Counted from the stretch's first letter, positions 54,832 to 63,268 are shown. The stretch: DNA of 64,000 nucleotides from Actinoalloteichus_B caeruleus (GCF_000718005.1 NZ_JODV01000001.1), one strand, 5' to 3'. The notes: generated by a model not told the origin, from the sequence alone. A program made the numbers and translations.

Positions 54832-55905
54832 ATGACCCTCCGTAATCGACGGCACTGGCTGACGGTGGGCTGCCTCACCGCGACCGCGGCCCTGATCACC
54901 GCCTGCGGCGGGAACGGTGGCGAGGGTGACGCCGCCGACGCCGGTGAGGGCTCCTCCGGGCTGACCGTGGTCGCCTCGACCAACGTGTGGGGCAGCGTGG
55001 CCGCCGCGGTCGGTGGCTCGAACGTCGAGGTCGTGTCCATCATCGACGAGGCTGGCGCCGACCCCCACTCCTACGAGAGCCAGCCCTCGGACGCGGCCGA
55101 GCTGGTGGGCGCCGACCTGATCGTGCACAACGGCGCCGGGTACGACGAGTTCGTCAGCCAGATCATCGCCTCGGAGGGCCTGGACACCCCGGCGGTCGAG
55201 GCCGCCGCCGTGGCCGGGGTCGAGGGCCACTCCCACGACCACGGGCACGACCACGACGAGGACGGCCACGAGCACAGCGAGGACGGCCACGAGCACAGCG
55301 AGGACGGCCACGACGAGGAACCAGCGGACCACGACCACGACCACGACGAGCACTCCCACGAGCACGGCGCGGAGGACAACGAGCACGTCTGGTACGACCT
55401 GGCCGTGGTGTCCGAGGTCGCCGAGCGGATCGCGGACGAGCTGAGCGAACTCGACGCCGACAACGCCGACGGCTACCGGTCGAACCTGGCGGAGTTCCAG
55501 GACGGGATCGACGAACTCGCCACCTCGGTGGCCGAACTCGGCGAAAGCGAGGACGGCGGCCACCCGCACGTGCTCTCCACCGAGTCCGTGGCCACCTACC
55601 TGCTCGCCGACGCGCACATCCACGATCTGACCCCGGCCGGCATGCACCTCGCGATGCACAACGAGACCGACCCGCCCGCCGCCGTCATCGCCGAGATCAA
55701 CGAGATCATCGACGGCGGCGAGGCCGACGTGATGATCAACAACCCGCAGACCGAGACCGGTGTGACGAACGAGATGCTGAGCCGCGCGGAGCAGGCGGGG
55801 ATGCCGGTGGTGGAATTCACCGAGACACTGCCGGAGGGCCAGGACGACTTCCTGGCCTGGATGACCGACCAGGTCGACGCCCTGGCGGCCGCGCTGGGCC
55901 GCTGA
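54832..55905 (+). CDS. znuA: zinc ABC transporter substrate-binding lipoprotein
   Basis: A 357-residue cluster A-I metal-binding protein. The lipoprotein signal ends at LITAC (residues 21-25). Metal site and fold motifs: VVASTNVWGSVAAAVGG, EAGADPHSYESQPSD, HNGAGYDEFV, DNEHVWYDL and a Glu/Asp-rich C-terminal half. A His/Asp-rich loop at about residues 133-183 (repeats of HDHGHD, DGHEHSE) is the hallmark of zinc-specific members. Atypical lengthening of this loop suggests high metal-buffering capacity. It heads the znuA-znuC-znuB operon under a likely Zur box. Confidence 0.93.
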   Translation: MTLRNRRHWLTVGCLTATAALITACGGNGGEGDAADAGEGSSGLTVVASTNVWGSVAAAVGGSNVEVVSIIDEAGADPHSYESQPSDAAELVGADLIVHNGAGYDEFVSQIIASEGLDTPAVEAAAVAGVEGHSHDHGHDHDEDGHEHSEDGHEHSEDGHDEEPADHDHDHDEHSHEHGAEDNEHVWYDLAVVSEVAERIADELSELDADNADGYRSNLAEFQDGIDELATSVAELGESEDGGHPHVLSTESVATYLLADAHIHDLTPAGMHLAMHNETDPPAAVIAEINEIIDGGEADVMINNPQTETGVTNEMLSRAEQAGMPVVEFTETLPEGQDDFLAWMTDQVDALAAALGR

Positions 55906-55954
55906 CCGCGCTCGACCGGGACGTCCACCGGCCCCTGCCCACCGGACGGAAACC

Positions 55955-56815
55955 ATGATCCACGATGACCGCCCGCCAGCCGTGCGGCTGCGCTCGGCCC
56001 GCCTCGCCTACGGCGACCGCGTGCTGTGGGACGGGCTCGACCTCGACGTGATGCCAGGCGAGTTCGTCGCCGTGCTCGGTCCCAACGGCTCGGGCAAGAC
56101 CAGCCTCCTCCGGGTGCTCCTCGGCCTCCAGCCCCTCAGCGGCGGCGAGGTCGAGATCGGCGGCACCGCGGTGCGCCGCGGTTCCCGCCGCATCGGGTAC
56201 ATCCCGCAGCAGCGGGCGGTGGACAGCACCGTCACCGTGCGGGGGACGGACCTGGTGGGCCTCGGCCTGGACGGCCACCGGTGGGGGCTGGGACTGCGAG
56301 GCCGGGCCGACCGACGGCGGCGGGTCCGCGAGGCCGTCGAGGCCGTGAACGCCACCGGGTACGCGTCGAGACCCCTCGGTCTGCTCTCCGGTGGGGAACA
56401 ACAACGGCTGCGGGTCGCGCAGGCGCTGGTGGGCGCCCCCGACGTCCTGCTCTGCGACGAACCCCTCCTCTCCCTGGACCTCGCGAGCCAGCGGATGGTG
56501 AGCGAGCTCATCGCCGAGTCCGCACGGGACAGGGACGCCGCGGTCGTCTTCGTCACCCACGAGATCAATCCCGTCCTGCCGGTGGTGGACCGGGTGCTCT
56601 ACCTGGTGGACGGACGGTTCCGGATCGGCCCGCCCGACGAGGTGATGACCTCCGAGGTGCTGTCGGAGCTGTACCGGACGCCGGTGCGCGTCCTGCGGCT
56701 CGGCGACCGGATCATGGTGATGGCCGAGAGCGGGCACCGCGTCGACCTCGGCGGCGGTCTGGAGACCGAACAACCGCACCACGTCTCCGACGAGACCGAG
56801 GGACGACAGCCGTGA
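55955..56815 (+). CDS. znuC: zinc ABC transporter ATPase
   Basis: A 286-residue ATPase: Walker A GPNGSGKTS (about residues 43-51), Q-loop GYIPQQRAVD, signature LLSGGEQQRLRVAQAL, Walker B VLLCDEPLLSLD and H-loop VFVTHEINPVL. IPQQRAVD is typical of the manganese/zinc (ZnuC/MntB) group. A basic segment near residues 105-125 is an insert. The TGA overlaps the GTG of the permease gene (GTGA). Confidence 0.93.
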   Translation: MIHDDRPPAVRLRSARLAYGDRVLWDGLDLDVMPGEFVAVLGPNGSGKTSLLRVLLGLQPLSGGEVEIGGTAVRRGSRRIGYIPQQRAVDSTVTVRGTDLVGLGLDGHRWGLGLRGRADRRRRVREAVEAVNATGYASRPLGLLSGGEQQRLRVAQALVGAPDVLLCDEPLLSLDLASQRMVSELIAESARDRDAAVVFVTHEINPVLPVVDRVLYLVDGRFRIGPPDEVMTSEVLSELYRTPVRVLRLGDRIMVMAESGHRVDLGGGLETEQPHHVSDETEGRQP

Positions 56816-57666
56816 ACCTCGACGCCCTCTTCGACATCGACACGACGCTGAACCTCCTCGAGCTCGGATTCGTGCGCAACGCCCTCCTCGCTGGGGCGGT
56901 CCTCGGCCTGGTGTCCGGCGTGCTCGGCCCCCTCGTGGTCGCCAGGAACATGTCCTTCGCGGTCCACGGCACGGCGGAGCTGGCCTTCACCGGCGCCGCC
57001 GCCGCCCTGCTCCTCGGCTGGAGCGTGGGCACCGGCGCCCTGCTCGGCGCGGTGGTCGCCGCGCTCATCCTCGGGCTCCTCGGGCAGCGGGGCAGCGAAC
57101 GCGACTCGGTGATCGGCGCGGTGCTGGCGTTCGGCCTCGGGCTGGGCGTGCTCCTGCTCTCCCTGTACCCGGGGCGGGCGTCGAGCAAGTTCAGCCTGCT
57201 GGTCGGGCAGATCGTGGGCGTCAGCTCCACGGGGATCGTGCTGCTCTCGGTCTCCGCGCTCGCGGTGATCCTGGTGTTCGCGCTGCTCTACCGCCCGCTG
57301 CTGTTCGCCAGCGTCGACCCTGGTGTCGCCGTCGCGCGGGGGGTCCCGGTGCGGGTGCTCACACCCGTGTTCGCGGTGCTCGTGGGCATCGCCACCGCCC
57401 TGGCCGTGCAGATCGTCGGCGCGCTGCTGGTGCTCTCGCTGATGGTCACGCCTGGCGCCGCCGCGTCCCGTGTGACCGCCAACCCCGCCCTCGCCGCGCT
57501 CCTCGCCGTCGTCTTCGCCGAGATCGCCGTCCTGGGTGGCATCGTGCTCTCGTTGGCCCCTGGCGTGCCGATCAGCAGCTTCGTCACCGCCATCTCGTTC
57601 CTGATCTACCTCGTCTGCCGGTTCGTGGGCGGCGCGAGACACCGCCGGCTGGTCGCGTCCGGCTGA
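56812..57666 (+). CDS. znuB: zinc ABC transporter permease
   Basis: A 284-residue ABC-3 family permease with eight or nine hydrophobic segments. LELGFVRNALLAGAVLGLVS at the N terminus, VVARNMSFAVHGTAELAFTG, and QIVGALLVLSLMVTPGAAAS are the classic ZnuB/MntC motifs. The GTG at 56812 overlaps znuC by 4 bases, implying coupled translation. Confidence 0.93.
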   Translation: MNLDALFDIDTTLNLLELGFVRNALLAGAVLGLVSGVLGPLVVARNMSFAVHGTAELAFTGAAAALLLGWSVGTGALLGAVVAALILGLLGQRGSERDSVIGAVLAFGLGLGVLLLSLYPGRASSKFSLLVGQIVGVSSTGIVLLSVSALAVILVFALLYRPLLFASVDPGVAVARGVPVRVLTPVFAVLVGIATALAVQIVGALLVLSLMVTPGAAASRVTANPALAALLAVVFAEIAVLGGIVLSLAPGVPISSFVTAISFLIYLVCRFVGGARHRRLVASG

Positions 57667-57794
57667 TCGGGAGGCCCGTCCTCGTGCCGCCCAGCCCCGG
57701 GGGGCGAGGAGGCGGGGTCCGGAGCGGCACGGGAGGCGCCAGGCCGTCGAGGAAGCCGGGCCGGCCACCTCCGCCAGGTCCCGCCCGCCAGGCC

Positions 57795-59159
57795 TCAGCG
57801 CGGGTTGGCCGACAGGGTCCGCTCGATGTCGGCCACCACCTCGGGATCGGCGAAGGGAGCCACCCCGCTGGCCAACACCCGCTCCACCGCCTGCACGACG
57901 ATCACCTCGCTGTCGGCGAGCACGTCCAACATGAGCTGGCGGTCGGTGTGCGCGACGGTGTAACTGATCAACGTCAGATCGTTGAAGGCGGCGGGGACGT
58001 AGCGGCTGGTGGAGATCATGAAGGAGTCACCGAGCATCGCCACCTTCTCGGGGACGGTTCCCTCGATCGGTTCCGACTCGAAACGCACCGGCTCGGTGAT
58101 CCGGGTGGTGCGCGCCCGGGTGCGGTCGGTCCGGCCGTCCGGTCGCAGCTGGAACCGGGTCGTCTCCTCGGTCTCCGCGCGCCCGAGGAGCGGCGGGAGG
58201 TCAGGGCTGTGGTCCCACCGGCCGTCGGGAACGGTGCGCCAGGACCGCGTCACCCCCGGCTGGACCGCCTCGGCGATCCGCCGCAGCCCGATGATGGCGC
58301 CCTCGTCGTTCCAGTGCGTGTCCAGCCGGTGGTAGGTGGAGGCGGCGGTTCCGCCCTGCATCAGGTTCACCCGGGGATCGATCGCGCCGGTCTCGTCCGG
58401 TAACCGCTGCCACAGCTCGTCCCGCACCTCCTCGGCGCAGTCCATCCCGGGGTACTGGTCCGGCATGTACTCCGGGACCACGGTGCTCTTGTCCGGCACG
58501 ACCAGCACCACCAGCCGTCGGCCGGACTCCTCCACCACCCGGCGCAGCTCACGCATGCCGTCGATGGTGTCGTCGATCGGACGGTTCTGGGAGCACTTCC
58601 CCTCGATGTCGTAGCCGTAGTAGAGCCACCCCTCCTTGCCCTCGATGACCTCGCTGGACTCTGCGAGGATCAACGGGCCGTCCTCCGAGGGGGGCGTGTC
58701 CTCCTGCGGGACGGGCGGAGCGATCGGCCCCTGGTCGAGCGGGGAGCCGCCACGCTGGCCACCGAACGGCGAACCGTCGTCGAAGACCCCCCGACTGATG
58801 CCGTCCGCCGCGTGGACCGCCGCCTCGCGGAAGACGAGGTTGTCCGTGGCCCACTGGGACAGGCCGGTGACGAAACCCCAGCCTTCCGAGAGTGACGGGA
58901 ACTCGACCAGCGGGCGGTTCTCGATCTCCGCCGCCCTCGCTCCCACCGCGTACGCGGCCAACGGGGCACCGAAGAACACCGCGGCGGACACGAGGGCGAC
59001 CAGCTGCCTGCCACCGTGCCTCGGGCGGTACAGCGAGTGCTCCCTCGGCAGCCAGGACTCGTGCACCTCGGGCAGGCCCTGGCCGCCCGGCGGCTCCTCC
59101 GGCCCCGGAGTGCTCGGCTGCCAGCCCGTGGACTCCCGGCTCCCCTGCGCTACCACCAC
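57795..59159 (-). CDS. AlgX/AlgJ-like SGNH-hydrolase membrane protein
   Basis: A 454-residue protein, membrane-anchored by a helix at about residues 48-70 (LVALVSAAVFFGAPLAAYAV), with the catalytic domain outside. SGNH-type features of the alginate O-acetyltransferase AlgX/AlgJ group: ENRPLVEFPSL, EGWLYYGYD, LVVLVVPDKSTVVPEYMP, YHRLDTHWNDEGAI (Asp-His pair) and MLGDSFMISTSRYVPAAF (Ser). Such proteins O-acetylate extracellular polysaccharides and usually work with an MBOAT protein; none is adjacent. The start is one of two adjacent GTGs at 59159 or 59156, with no clear ribosome site. It converges with znuB. Confidence 0.8.
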   Translation of the reverse strand: MVVAQGSRESTGWQPSTPGPEEPPGGQGLPEVHESWLPREHSLYRPRHGGRQLVALVSAAVFFGAPLAAYAVGARAAEIENRPLVEFPSLSEGWGFVTGLSQWATDNLVFREAAVHAADGISRGVFDDGSPFGGQRGGSPLDQGPIAPPVPQEDTPPSEDGPLILAESSEVIEGKEGWLYYGYDIEGKCSQNRPIDDTIDGMRELRRVVEESGRRLVVLVVPDKSTVVPEYMPDQYPGMDCAEEVRDELWQRLPDETGAIDPRVNLMQGGTAASTYHRLDTHWNDEGAIIGLRRIAEAVQPGVTRSWRTVPDGRWDHSPDLPPLLGRAETEETTRFQLRPDGRTDRTRARTTRITEPVRFESEPIEGTVPEKVAMLGDSFMISTSRYVPAAFNDLTLISYTVAHTDRQLMLDVLADSEVIVVQAVERVLASGVAPFADPEVVADIERTLSANPR

Positions 59160-59346
59160 TACACGGTAACGAGCCGGGGTTCTCCCCAGGTCGGAAACCC
59201 GGATCTCGCCCGGCCACCAGCGGTGCGCGACGGCCGTCCGTCCGCACCTGCCCGGGACTGGGCTCGCCACCCGCCGAGAGGTGGGTGACGAGGTCCGCCG
59301 CCGACCGTGAGGGCTGGCCGCCACACCCGCGCACGGGCCACGGAGA

Positions 59347-59754
59347 TCACCAACCGCGCTGGAGGAAGCCGCCGCCGCCCTCGTCGTCGTCATCGTCGTC
59401 GTCCCGCCGCCTCGCCCGCCGCTCGGCCTCGCGGCGTTCCTCGGCGATGACCTCCCGCTGCTCGGCGAGTTGCCGTTCCCCCTGCCGGGCCAGCTCCTCC
59501 CGTTCCTCCTCGGAGAGCTGCTCGTAGCGCTCGACGAACTGCCCGACGTGCGGCGCCATCGCCTGCGCGAACAGGTCGGAGGTGGCGGCCGCCCGCAGGC
59601 CCTGCCGACCGGCGATGATGTCGTCGGCCAACCGCTGGAACTCCGGGTTGTCGCTGGCGTCGCGCAGCACCTTCAACGAGTCACGCAGGTGTCGGGACAG
59701 GGCCGGATCCCCGCCCGCCACGTCCATCATCGGCTCCTGCTCCGGACTGCTCAC
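59347..59754 (-). CDS. 135-residue helical protein of the EspC/WXG cluster
   Basis: A mostly helical, charged protein. Residues 1-80 contain LSRHLRDSLKVLRDASDNPE and FQRLADDIIAGRQGL. Residues 80-120 form a Glu/Arg-rich probable coiled coil (YEQLSEEEREELARQGERQL), then a run of Asp (DDDDDDDE) and a Gly-rich end GGGGFLQRGW. The GTG start overlaps the upstream stop (GTGA), so it is translated with the WXG-like gene. I do not recognise the family; genomic coupling suggests a chaperone or co-secreted partner of the type VII-type substrate. Confidence 0.7.
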   Translation of the reverse strand: MSSPEQEPMMDVAGGDPALSRHLRDSLKVLRDASDNPEFQRLADDIIAGRQGLRAAATSDLFAQAMAPHVGQFVERYEQLSEEEREELARQGERQLAEQREVIAEERREAERRARRRDDDDDDDEGGGGFLQRGW

Positions 59755-60476
59755 CGGTTCACCCCCGGGTGGTCGTAGCCGCCGGCGGGCAGCTCGTGGT
59801 CGGCTACTCCGCGCAGACCGCCCAGGTAACCGGCGACCGTGCCGGAGAAGGCCTGCGCGATGTCCCAGGCGGTCCCCATCAGCTCGATGATCTTCGCCCA
59901 GAGCCGGACGCCGTTGGCGATCGCCGCGGCGGTGGCGGAGCCACCGATGATGCCGCCGACCACGGTCCAGCTGGTCGCGGCCGCGGCGGCCGCACTGATC
60001 GCGGCCGCGATGATCGTGTCGCAGAGCCCCTCGAAGGTGCTCTTGATGGCGTTCGTCGTGGAGGACACGCCCTGCGCCATCGTCTGGAACTGGTGCGCCA
60101 CGTCCTTGAGGTCGTCGACCTGCGCGTTCAGCGCGTCGACCAGCTGGTGGTGGTAACCGGTGGCCTGGTCGGCGGCGTTCCCGGTCCAGTCGTGGGCGAC
60201 GTCCTCGGTGGCGCCCCTCACGTCCGCCGCGAAGTCGGTGTTGAACTCGGCCAGGTTCGCGAGCGCGCCCCCCGCCTTGGATGCCTGCTCCCAGTCGCCC
60301 ACGTACTGCTGGGCGATCCACTCCGTGGGGTTGGTACCGCAGATCAGGTTCGTCAGCTCACTGATCCAGTAGGTCGGGCTCAGGTACTGGCTGGCACCCA
60401 GCACGTTCGCGATACCGCCCGGTACCAGCGTCTCGGGCACCGGCTCGGTCAGATTGCTCGACGGCGTGTCGGCCAC
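59751..60476 (-). CDS. WXG-like type VII secretion-associated protein
   Basis: A 241-residue helical protein. A WXG-type turn is seen as HDWTGNAAD near residue 97, flanked by long helices (ATGYHHQLVDALNAQVDDL). A strongly hydrophobic Ala/Ile/Gly-rich segment at about residues 155-190 (IIAAAISAAAAAATSW, VVGGIIGGSATAAA) resembles the membrane-active region of larger WXG/PPE-like substrates. It follows the EspC-like gene by 57 bases and overlaps the next gene by 4. No ESX ATPase or membrane component lies in the window. Confidence 0.75.
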   Translation of the reverse strand: MADTPSSNLTEPVPETLVPGGIANVLGASQYLSPTYWISELTNLICGTNPTEWIAQQYVGDWEQASKAGGALANLAEFNTDFAADVRGATEDVAHDWTGNAADQATGYHHQLVDALNAQVDDLKDVAHQFQTMAQGVSSTTNAIKSTFEGLCDTIIAAAISAAAAAATSWTVVGGIIGGSATAAAIANGVRLWAKIIELMGTAWDIAQAFSGTVAGYLGGLRGVADHELPAGGYDHPGVNR

Positions 60477-60533
60477 GATGTGTTCCTCGTTCCCTTCTCA
60501 CTGGCGGCGGACGGCCGCGACCGGTTCCGATGT

Positions 60534-60839
60534 TCAGCCGGCGTAGGTGGCGTCCAGTCGCCGAGCCTCGTCCTCGTCGGTGTTGTCGTACATCGTCGCC
60601 GCGCCACGCAGCTCGGCCGCGGACTCCTCGGAGATGCTCCGCAGGTGCTCGTAGCTGGTGAGCAGCGCCTCCCTGGCGCTGTCACACGCGGCGGCGATCG
60701 TCGCGAAGAGCCGGGCGTCCGCGTAACCGATGTCCAGGTGCGTGCTGATGTAACTCGTGGCGTTCGGCACGTCCTGCCCCAGACCGTCCACCCGGTCGGC
60801 GAAGGCCCGGATGCTGTCCGTCCTGGCTTCGAATTCCAT
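60534..60839 (-). CDS. EspC-like type VII secretion target protein
   Basis: A 101-residue protein of the ESX-1 secretion-associated EspC type: MEFEARTDSIRAFADRVDGL, then a long helix with DARLFATIAAACDSAREALL, and the C-terminal helix SAAELRGAATMYDNTDEDEA ending in RLDATYAG. The Tyr-x3-Asp/Glu motif near the C terminus (YDNTDED) is the type VII export signal form YxxxD/E. Its first ATG lies just downstream of the divergent membrane-protein gene. Confidence 0.85.
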   Translation of the reverse strand: MEFEARTDSIRAFADRVDGLGQDVPNATSYISTHLDIGYADARLFATIAAACDSAREALLTSYEHLRSISEESAAELRGAATMYDNTDEDEARRLDATYAG

Positions 60840-60973
60840 GTGGTCTGCCCCATCTCACCCAGTGCTGCCGGGCCTGACCGTACTCCGAAAGGAGTGAACC
60901 CTGGGCCAAAACAATGAGAGGATCTCCGCCGAACGCCGCGCCCACCGGCGTCGGTACCGAGACGGGAGGACCG

Positions 60974-61534
60974 ATGGCGCCACACCGGGGTGACGAGCCC
61001 CTTGACGTTCCGGCTGCCTGGCTCGCCGCCGAACGCCGACGTCCCGGGCGCTGCGCGAGGCACGGCGCGCCCGCCAGCTCCTGGCAGGACGTCGCGCTGG
61101 TGACACGCCCCACCACCAAGGGGACTCCCGCCCAGGCGGGAGCGGTCAGCATCGCCGCCCGCGTCGCGGAGAACGCGCAGAACCAGCGCGGGGTCTCCCT
61201 CACCGGCTGGCCGCTCTGCGAGTCGTGCCTCGCCCACCGATCCCGGCTGCGCGGCACGGCACGGGCCCTGCTGTTCGGGGGCCTCGCCGTCGCCCTCGCG
61301 GCGGTCGTGACCTTCCTGGCTCTCGGGGAACCGCAGCCGCTGCTCGGCCTCCCCATCGTCCTCGGGGTGGCCGCCGTGATCTGCTCCGGTTTCGTCTTCG
61401 GCCGCTCCGGCTGGAACGCGGTGCTCTCCGCCGAAGTCACGCCGGACGGGCAGTGGGTGCGGTTCGCCCAGCCGCATCCCGCCTTCGCCACCGAACTGGC
61501 CGCACTCGGCGGCCCTCGCGAAGGCCCTCGCTGA
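60974..61534 (+). CDS. two-helix membrane protein with N-terminal cysteine-rich segment
   Basis: A 186-residue protein not assigned to a named family. The N-terminal 95 residues are polar and contain RCARHG and LCESCLAHRSR, four Cys/His-type ligands that could bind zinc. Two hydrophobic helices lie at about residues 97-118 and 121-140 (LLFGGLAVALAAVVTFLAL, LLGLPIVLGVAAVICSGFVF), and a short soluble tail follows with WVRFAQPHPAFATELAAL. The ATG at 60974 has GGGAGGA upstream. It is divergent from the EspC-like gene. Confidence 0.75.
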   Translation: MAPHRGDEPLDVPAAWLAAERRRPGRCARHGAPASSWQDVALVTRPTTKGTPAQAGAVSIAARVAENAQNQRGVSLTGWPLCESCLAHRSRLRGTARALLFGGLAVALAAVVTFLALGEPQPLLGLPIVLGVAAVICSGFVFGRSGWNAVLSAEVTPDGQWVRFAQPHPAFATELAALGGPREGPR

Positions 61535-61599
61535 CAGTCCCACCCACCCCGTCGCCGGGCAGCGCGTGGCCGCCGGTTCCGTTCCTCCCCCCCCCCGCC

Positions 61600-61760
61600 C
61601 GTTCCTCTTCGGCGGAGCGGGTCGCTACCGCGGCCCTGACCCGGTTCGTCGACGAGTGGCGGGTCCGCACCCACGACCACCAGTCGGCGGGAGGGCACGC
61701 GTTCCGCCTCCCAGCTCACCCGTTCCGCCAGCGAACACGCAGGGCGGTTCGACGGACAAC
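61600..61760 (+). pseudogene. possible decayed fragment of a type VII-associated helical protein
   Basis: Directly after a run of ten C (61587-61596) the plus strand encodes ERVATAALTRFVDEWRVRTH, whose AL-RF-x2-W pattern resembles a conserved helix of EspC/WXG-associated proteins. The sequence continues in another frame with SASQLTRSASEHAGRFDG. No start codon with a ribosome site is present. I read this as a frameshifted gene remnant; the evidence is thin. Confidence 0.3.
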
Positions 61761-61794
61761 CCACACGGCCGGCGAAGACGGCCATCGGCTGCGG

Positions 61795-62394
61795 TCAGCT
61801 GGGGGAGCGAGGCAGCACAGGCTCCACCGCCGCCGCGGTGTCCTCCGCTAGGGCGCACGCCTCCTCGAGTGTCTCCGCGTAATCCACAACAGCTGACACA
61901 TGGGCCTGCTCACTCAAATCCATTGAAATCTGACAATGCTGCGCTGCGGGTTTGTCAATGACGCGGAGTGCGCGCAACGGCCCCACGCTGATCTCTTCAA
62001 CCGTGTAGTTCGTCAGATTCAGCTGATCAACGCCGCGCATCCAGTTCAGGTGAATCGTCAAGACCGGACGCGCGCCGCCCGGAAAACGATAGCGGCAGTC
62101 GTAGGACAGGCCGACGTCATCGAACGTGGCACTCTCCGGGTCGAAGCCCAGGGCGGTTATTTCCTCGTCACTGAGGATCTCACAGGGCAACATCTCCGAC
62201 AGCTCCGCCGCCACATCCACCCCCGGCTGCTCACCGGGACCCCCACCCACCGACGGATCGGCGCTCCCCGGAAGGGAGGAACCCACCGTCGGCCCCACGG
62301 CCACTGCGGTCCCCTGCTCCGCGCTCGTACAGGCAGACAGCAATCCCACCAGTCCCAGCGCTGTTCCCCACACACCCACACCCCTGCGCCTCAC
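61795..62394 (-). CDS. DUF3558 family lipoprotein, copy 1 (full length)
   Basis: A 199-residue secreted lipoprotein: signal RRRGVGVWGTALGLVGLLSAC with the lipobox LLSAC (residues 18-22), a Ser/Gly/Pro linker, and a DUF3558 domain (LPCEILSDEEITALGFDPES, DCRYRFPGG, TNYTVEEISVGPLRALRV, QHCQISM, ETLEEACALAEDTA). DUF3558 proteins occur near type VII genes and act at the cell surface; their function is unknown. The GTG overlaps the stop of an upstream remnant (GTGA). This is the only copy in the array with an intact C-terminal third. Confidence 0.88.
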   Translation of the reverse strand: MRRRGVGVWGTALGLVGLLSACTSAEQGTAVAVGPTVGSSLPGSADPSVGGGPGEQPGVDVAAELSEMLPCEILSDEEITALGFDPESATFDDVGLSYDCRYRFPGGARPVLTIHLNWMRGVDQLNLTNYTVEEISVGPLRALRVIDKPAAQHCQISMDLSEQAHVSAVVDYAETLEEACALAEDTAAAVEPVLPRSPS

Positions 62395-62504
62395 GCCTCA
62401 TCCCCTCCCAGCCGGTCAAAAGCAGACACGTTCTGCTCATCCACAGCCTGAGTACGCCGAGCACTGACTCGGACGGCCGCCGACAACTCCGTCAACGCCT
62501 CGAT
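62391..62504 (-). pseudogene. 3' remnant of the gene preceding the lipoprotein, copy 1
   Basis: The minus strand encodes IEALTELSAAVRVSARRTQA, then VDEQNVSAFDRLGGDEA and a stop that overlaps the lipoprotein GTG. The same tail occurs before the other two lipoprotein copies; only the right-most one may belong to a complete gene beyond base 64000. Upstream of 62504 the similarity to that tail stops, so only the last 37 codons or so were carried along. The tail looks like the C-terminal helix of an ESX-type protein. Confidence 0.6.
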
Positions 62505-62657
62505 GCGGGCAGTCCCTCGTGGAGCAGCGTGGAGGCGAACTACCGACCGGCACCTCACCACGGACATCGCACATTCCGTTGCCCGCCGCCCACGACGAGG
62601 AATGAATGAGAGCAGTGCCCTCGGAGCACCAAGGACTCGGGAGTGTCCCGGTTTGGA
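62505..62657 (-). repeat. duplicated spacer of the lipoprotein array, copy A
   Basis: This stretch and the start of the adjoining truncated gene (to about 62686) recur at 63269-63450. The last 95 bases, from AATGAATGAGAGCAGTGCCC to GGAACACCACCG, are identical in the two copies, while the first 80 have point differences. No conserved protein is visible; an in-frame stop in copy B (TAA near 63286) argues against coding. Confidence 0.75.
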
Positions 62658-63158
62658 TCACCCACACCCGAGGAACACCACCGTCACCGAAATTTGACAA
62701 TGTTCTGACGGTATTTCGTCAATGATGCGGAGCGCGCGCAACGGACCCACACCAATCTCCTCAACCGTGTAGTTCGTCAGGTTCAGCTGATCAACGCCGC
62801 GCATCCAGTTCAGGTGAATCGTCATGACCGGACGCTCGCCGCCCGGAAAACGGTAGCGGCAGTCGTGGGACAGGCCGACGTCATCGAACGTGGCGGTCTC
62901 CGGGTCGAAGCCCAGAGCGGTCATTTCCTCGTCGCTGAGGATTTCGCAGGGCAGCATTTCCGACAGCTCCGCCGCCACATCCACCCCCGGCTGCTCGCCG
63001 GGACTCCCACCCACCGACGGGTCGGCGCTCCCCGGAAGGGAGGAACCCACCGTCGGCTCCACGGCCACCGCGGTCCCTCGTTCCGCGCTCGTGCAGGCAG
63101 ACAGCAGTCCCACCAGTCCCAGGGCTGTTCCCCACACACCCACACCCCTGCGCCTCAC
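62658..63158 (-). CDS. DUF3558 family lipoprotein, copy 2 (C-terminally truncated)
   Basis: A 166-residue product, nearly identical to copy 1 from the signal peptide through VEEIGVGPLRALRI, IDE and HCQIS. After that (about 62690) it switches to the unrelated tail VTVVFLGCG and stops, because the spacer sequence begins there. About 45 C-terminal residues, including the ETLEEACALA helix and probably the second half of the fold, are missing. Lipobox and start context are intact, so it could be expressed, but it may be non-functional. Confidence 0.7.
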   Translation of the reverse strand: MRRRGVGVWGTALGLVGLLSACTSAERGTAVAVEPTVGSSLPGSADPSVGGSPGEQPGVDVAAELSEMLPCEILSDEEMTALGFDPETATFDDVGLSHDCRYRFPGGERPVMTIHLNWMRGVDQLNLTNYTVEEIGVGPLRALRIIDEIPSEHCQISVTVVFLGCG

Positions 63159-63268
63159 GCTCCATCCTCTCCCAGCTGGTTGAACTCGGCTGCGTTCTGT
63201 TCATCCGCAGCCTGAGTCCGCCGAGCACTGGCTCGGATAGCCGCCGCCAACTCCGTCAACGCCTCGAT
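63155..63268 (-). pseudogene. 3' remnant of the gene preceding the lipoprotein, copy 2
   Basis: Encodes IEALTELAAAIRASARRTQA, ADEQNAAEFNQLGEDGA and a stop overlapping the start of lipoprotein copy 2. The similarity ends at 63268, at the same point as in copy 1, which marks a duplication boundary. Confidence 0.6.

Noticed and set aside
62437..62700. Cys-rich small frames in both array spacers (also 63201-63431)
   Set aside because: They run antiphase into the ESX-type tail and lipoprotein sequence, lack a conserved start, and show no synonymous-site pattern.
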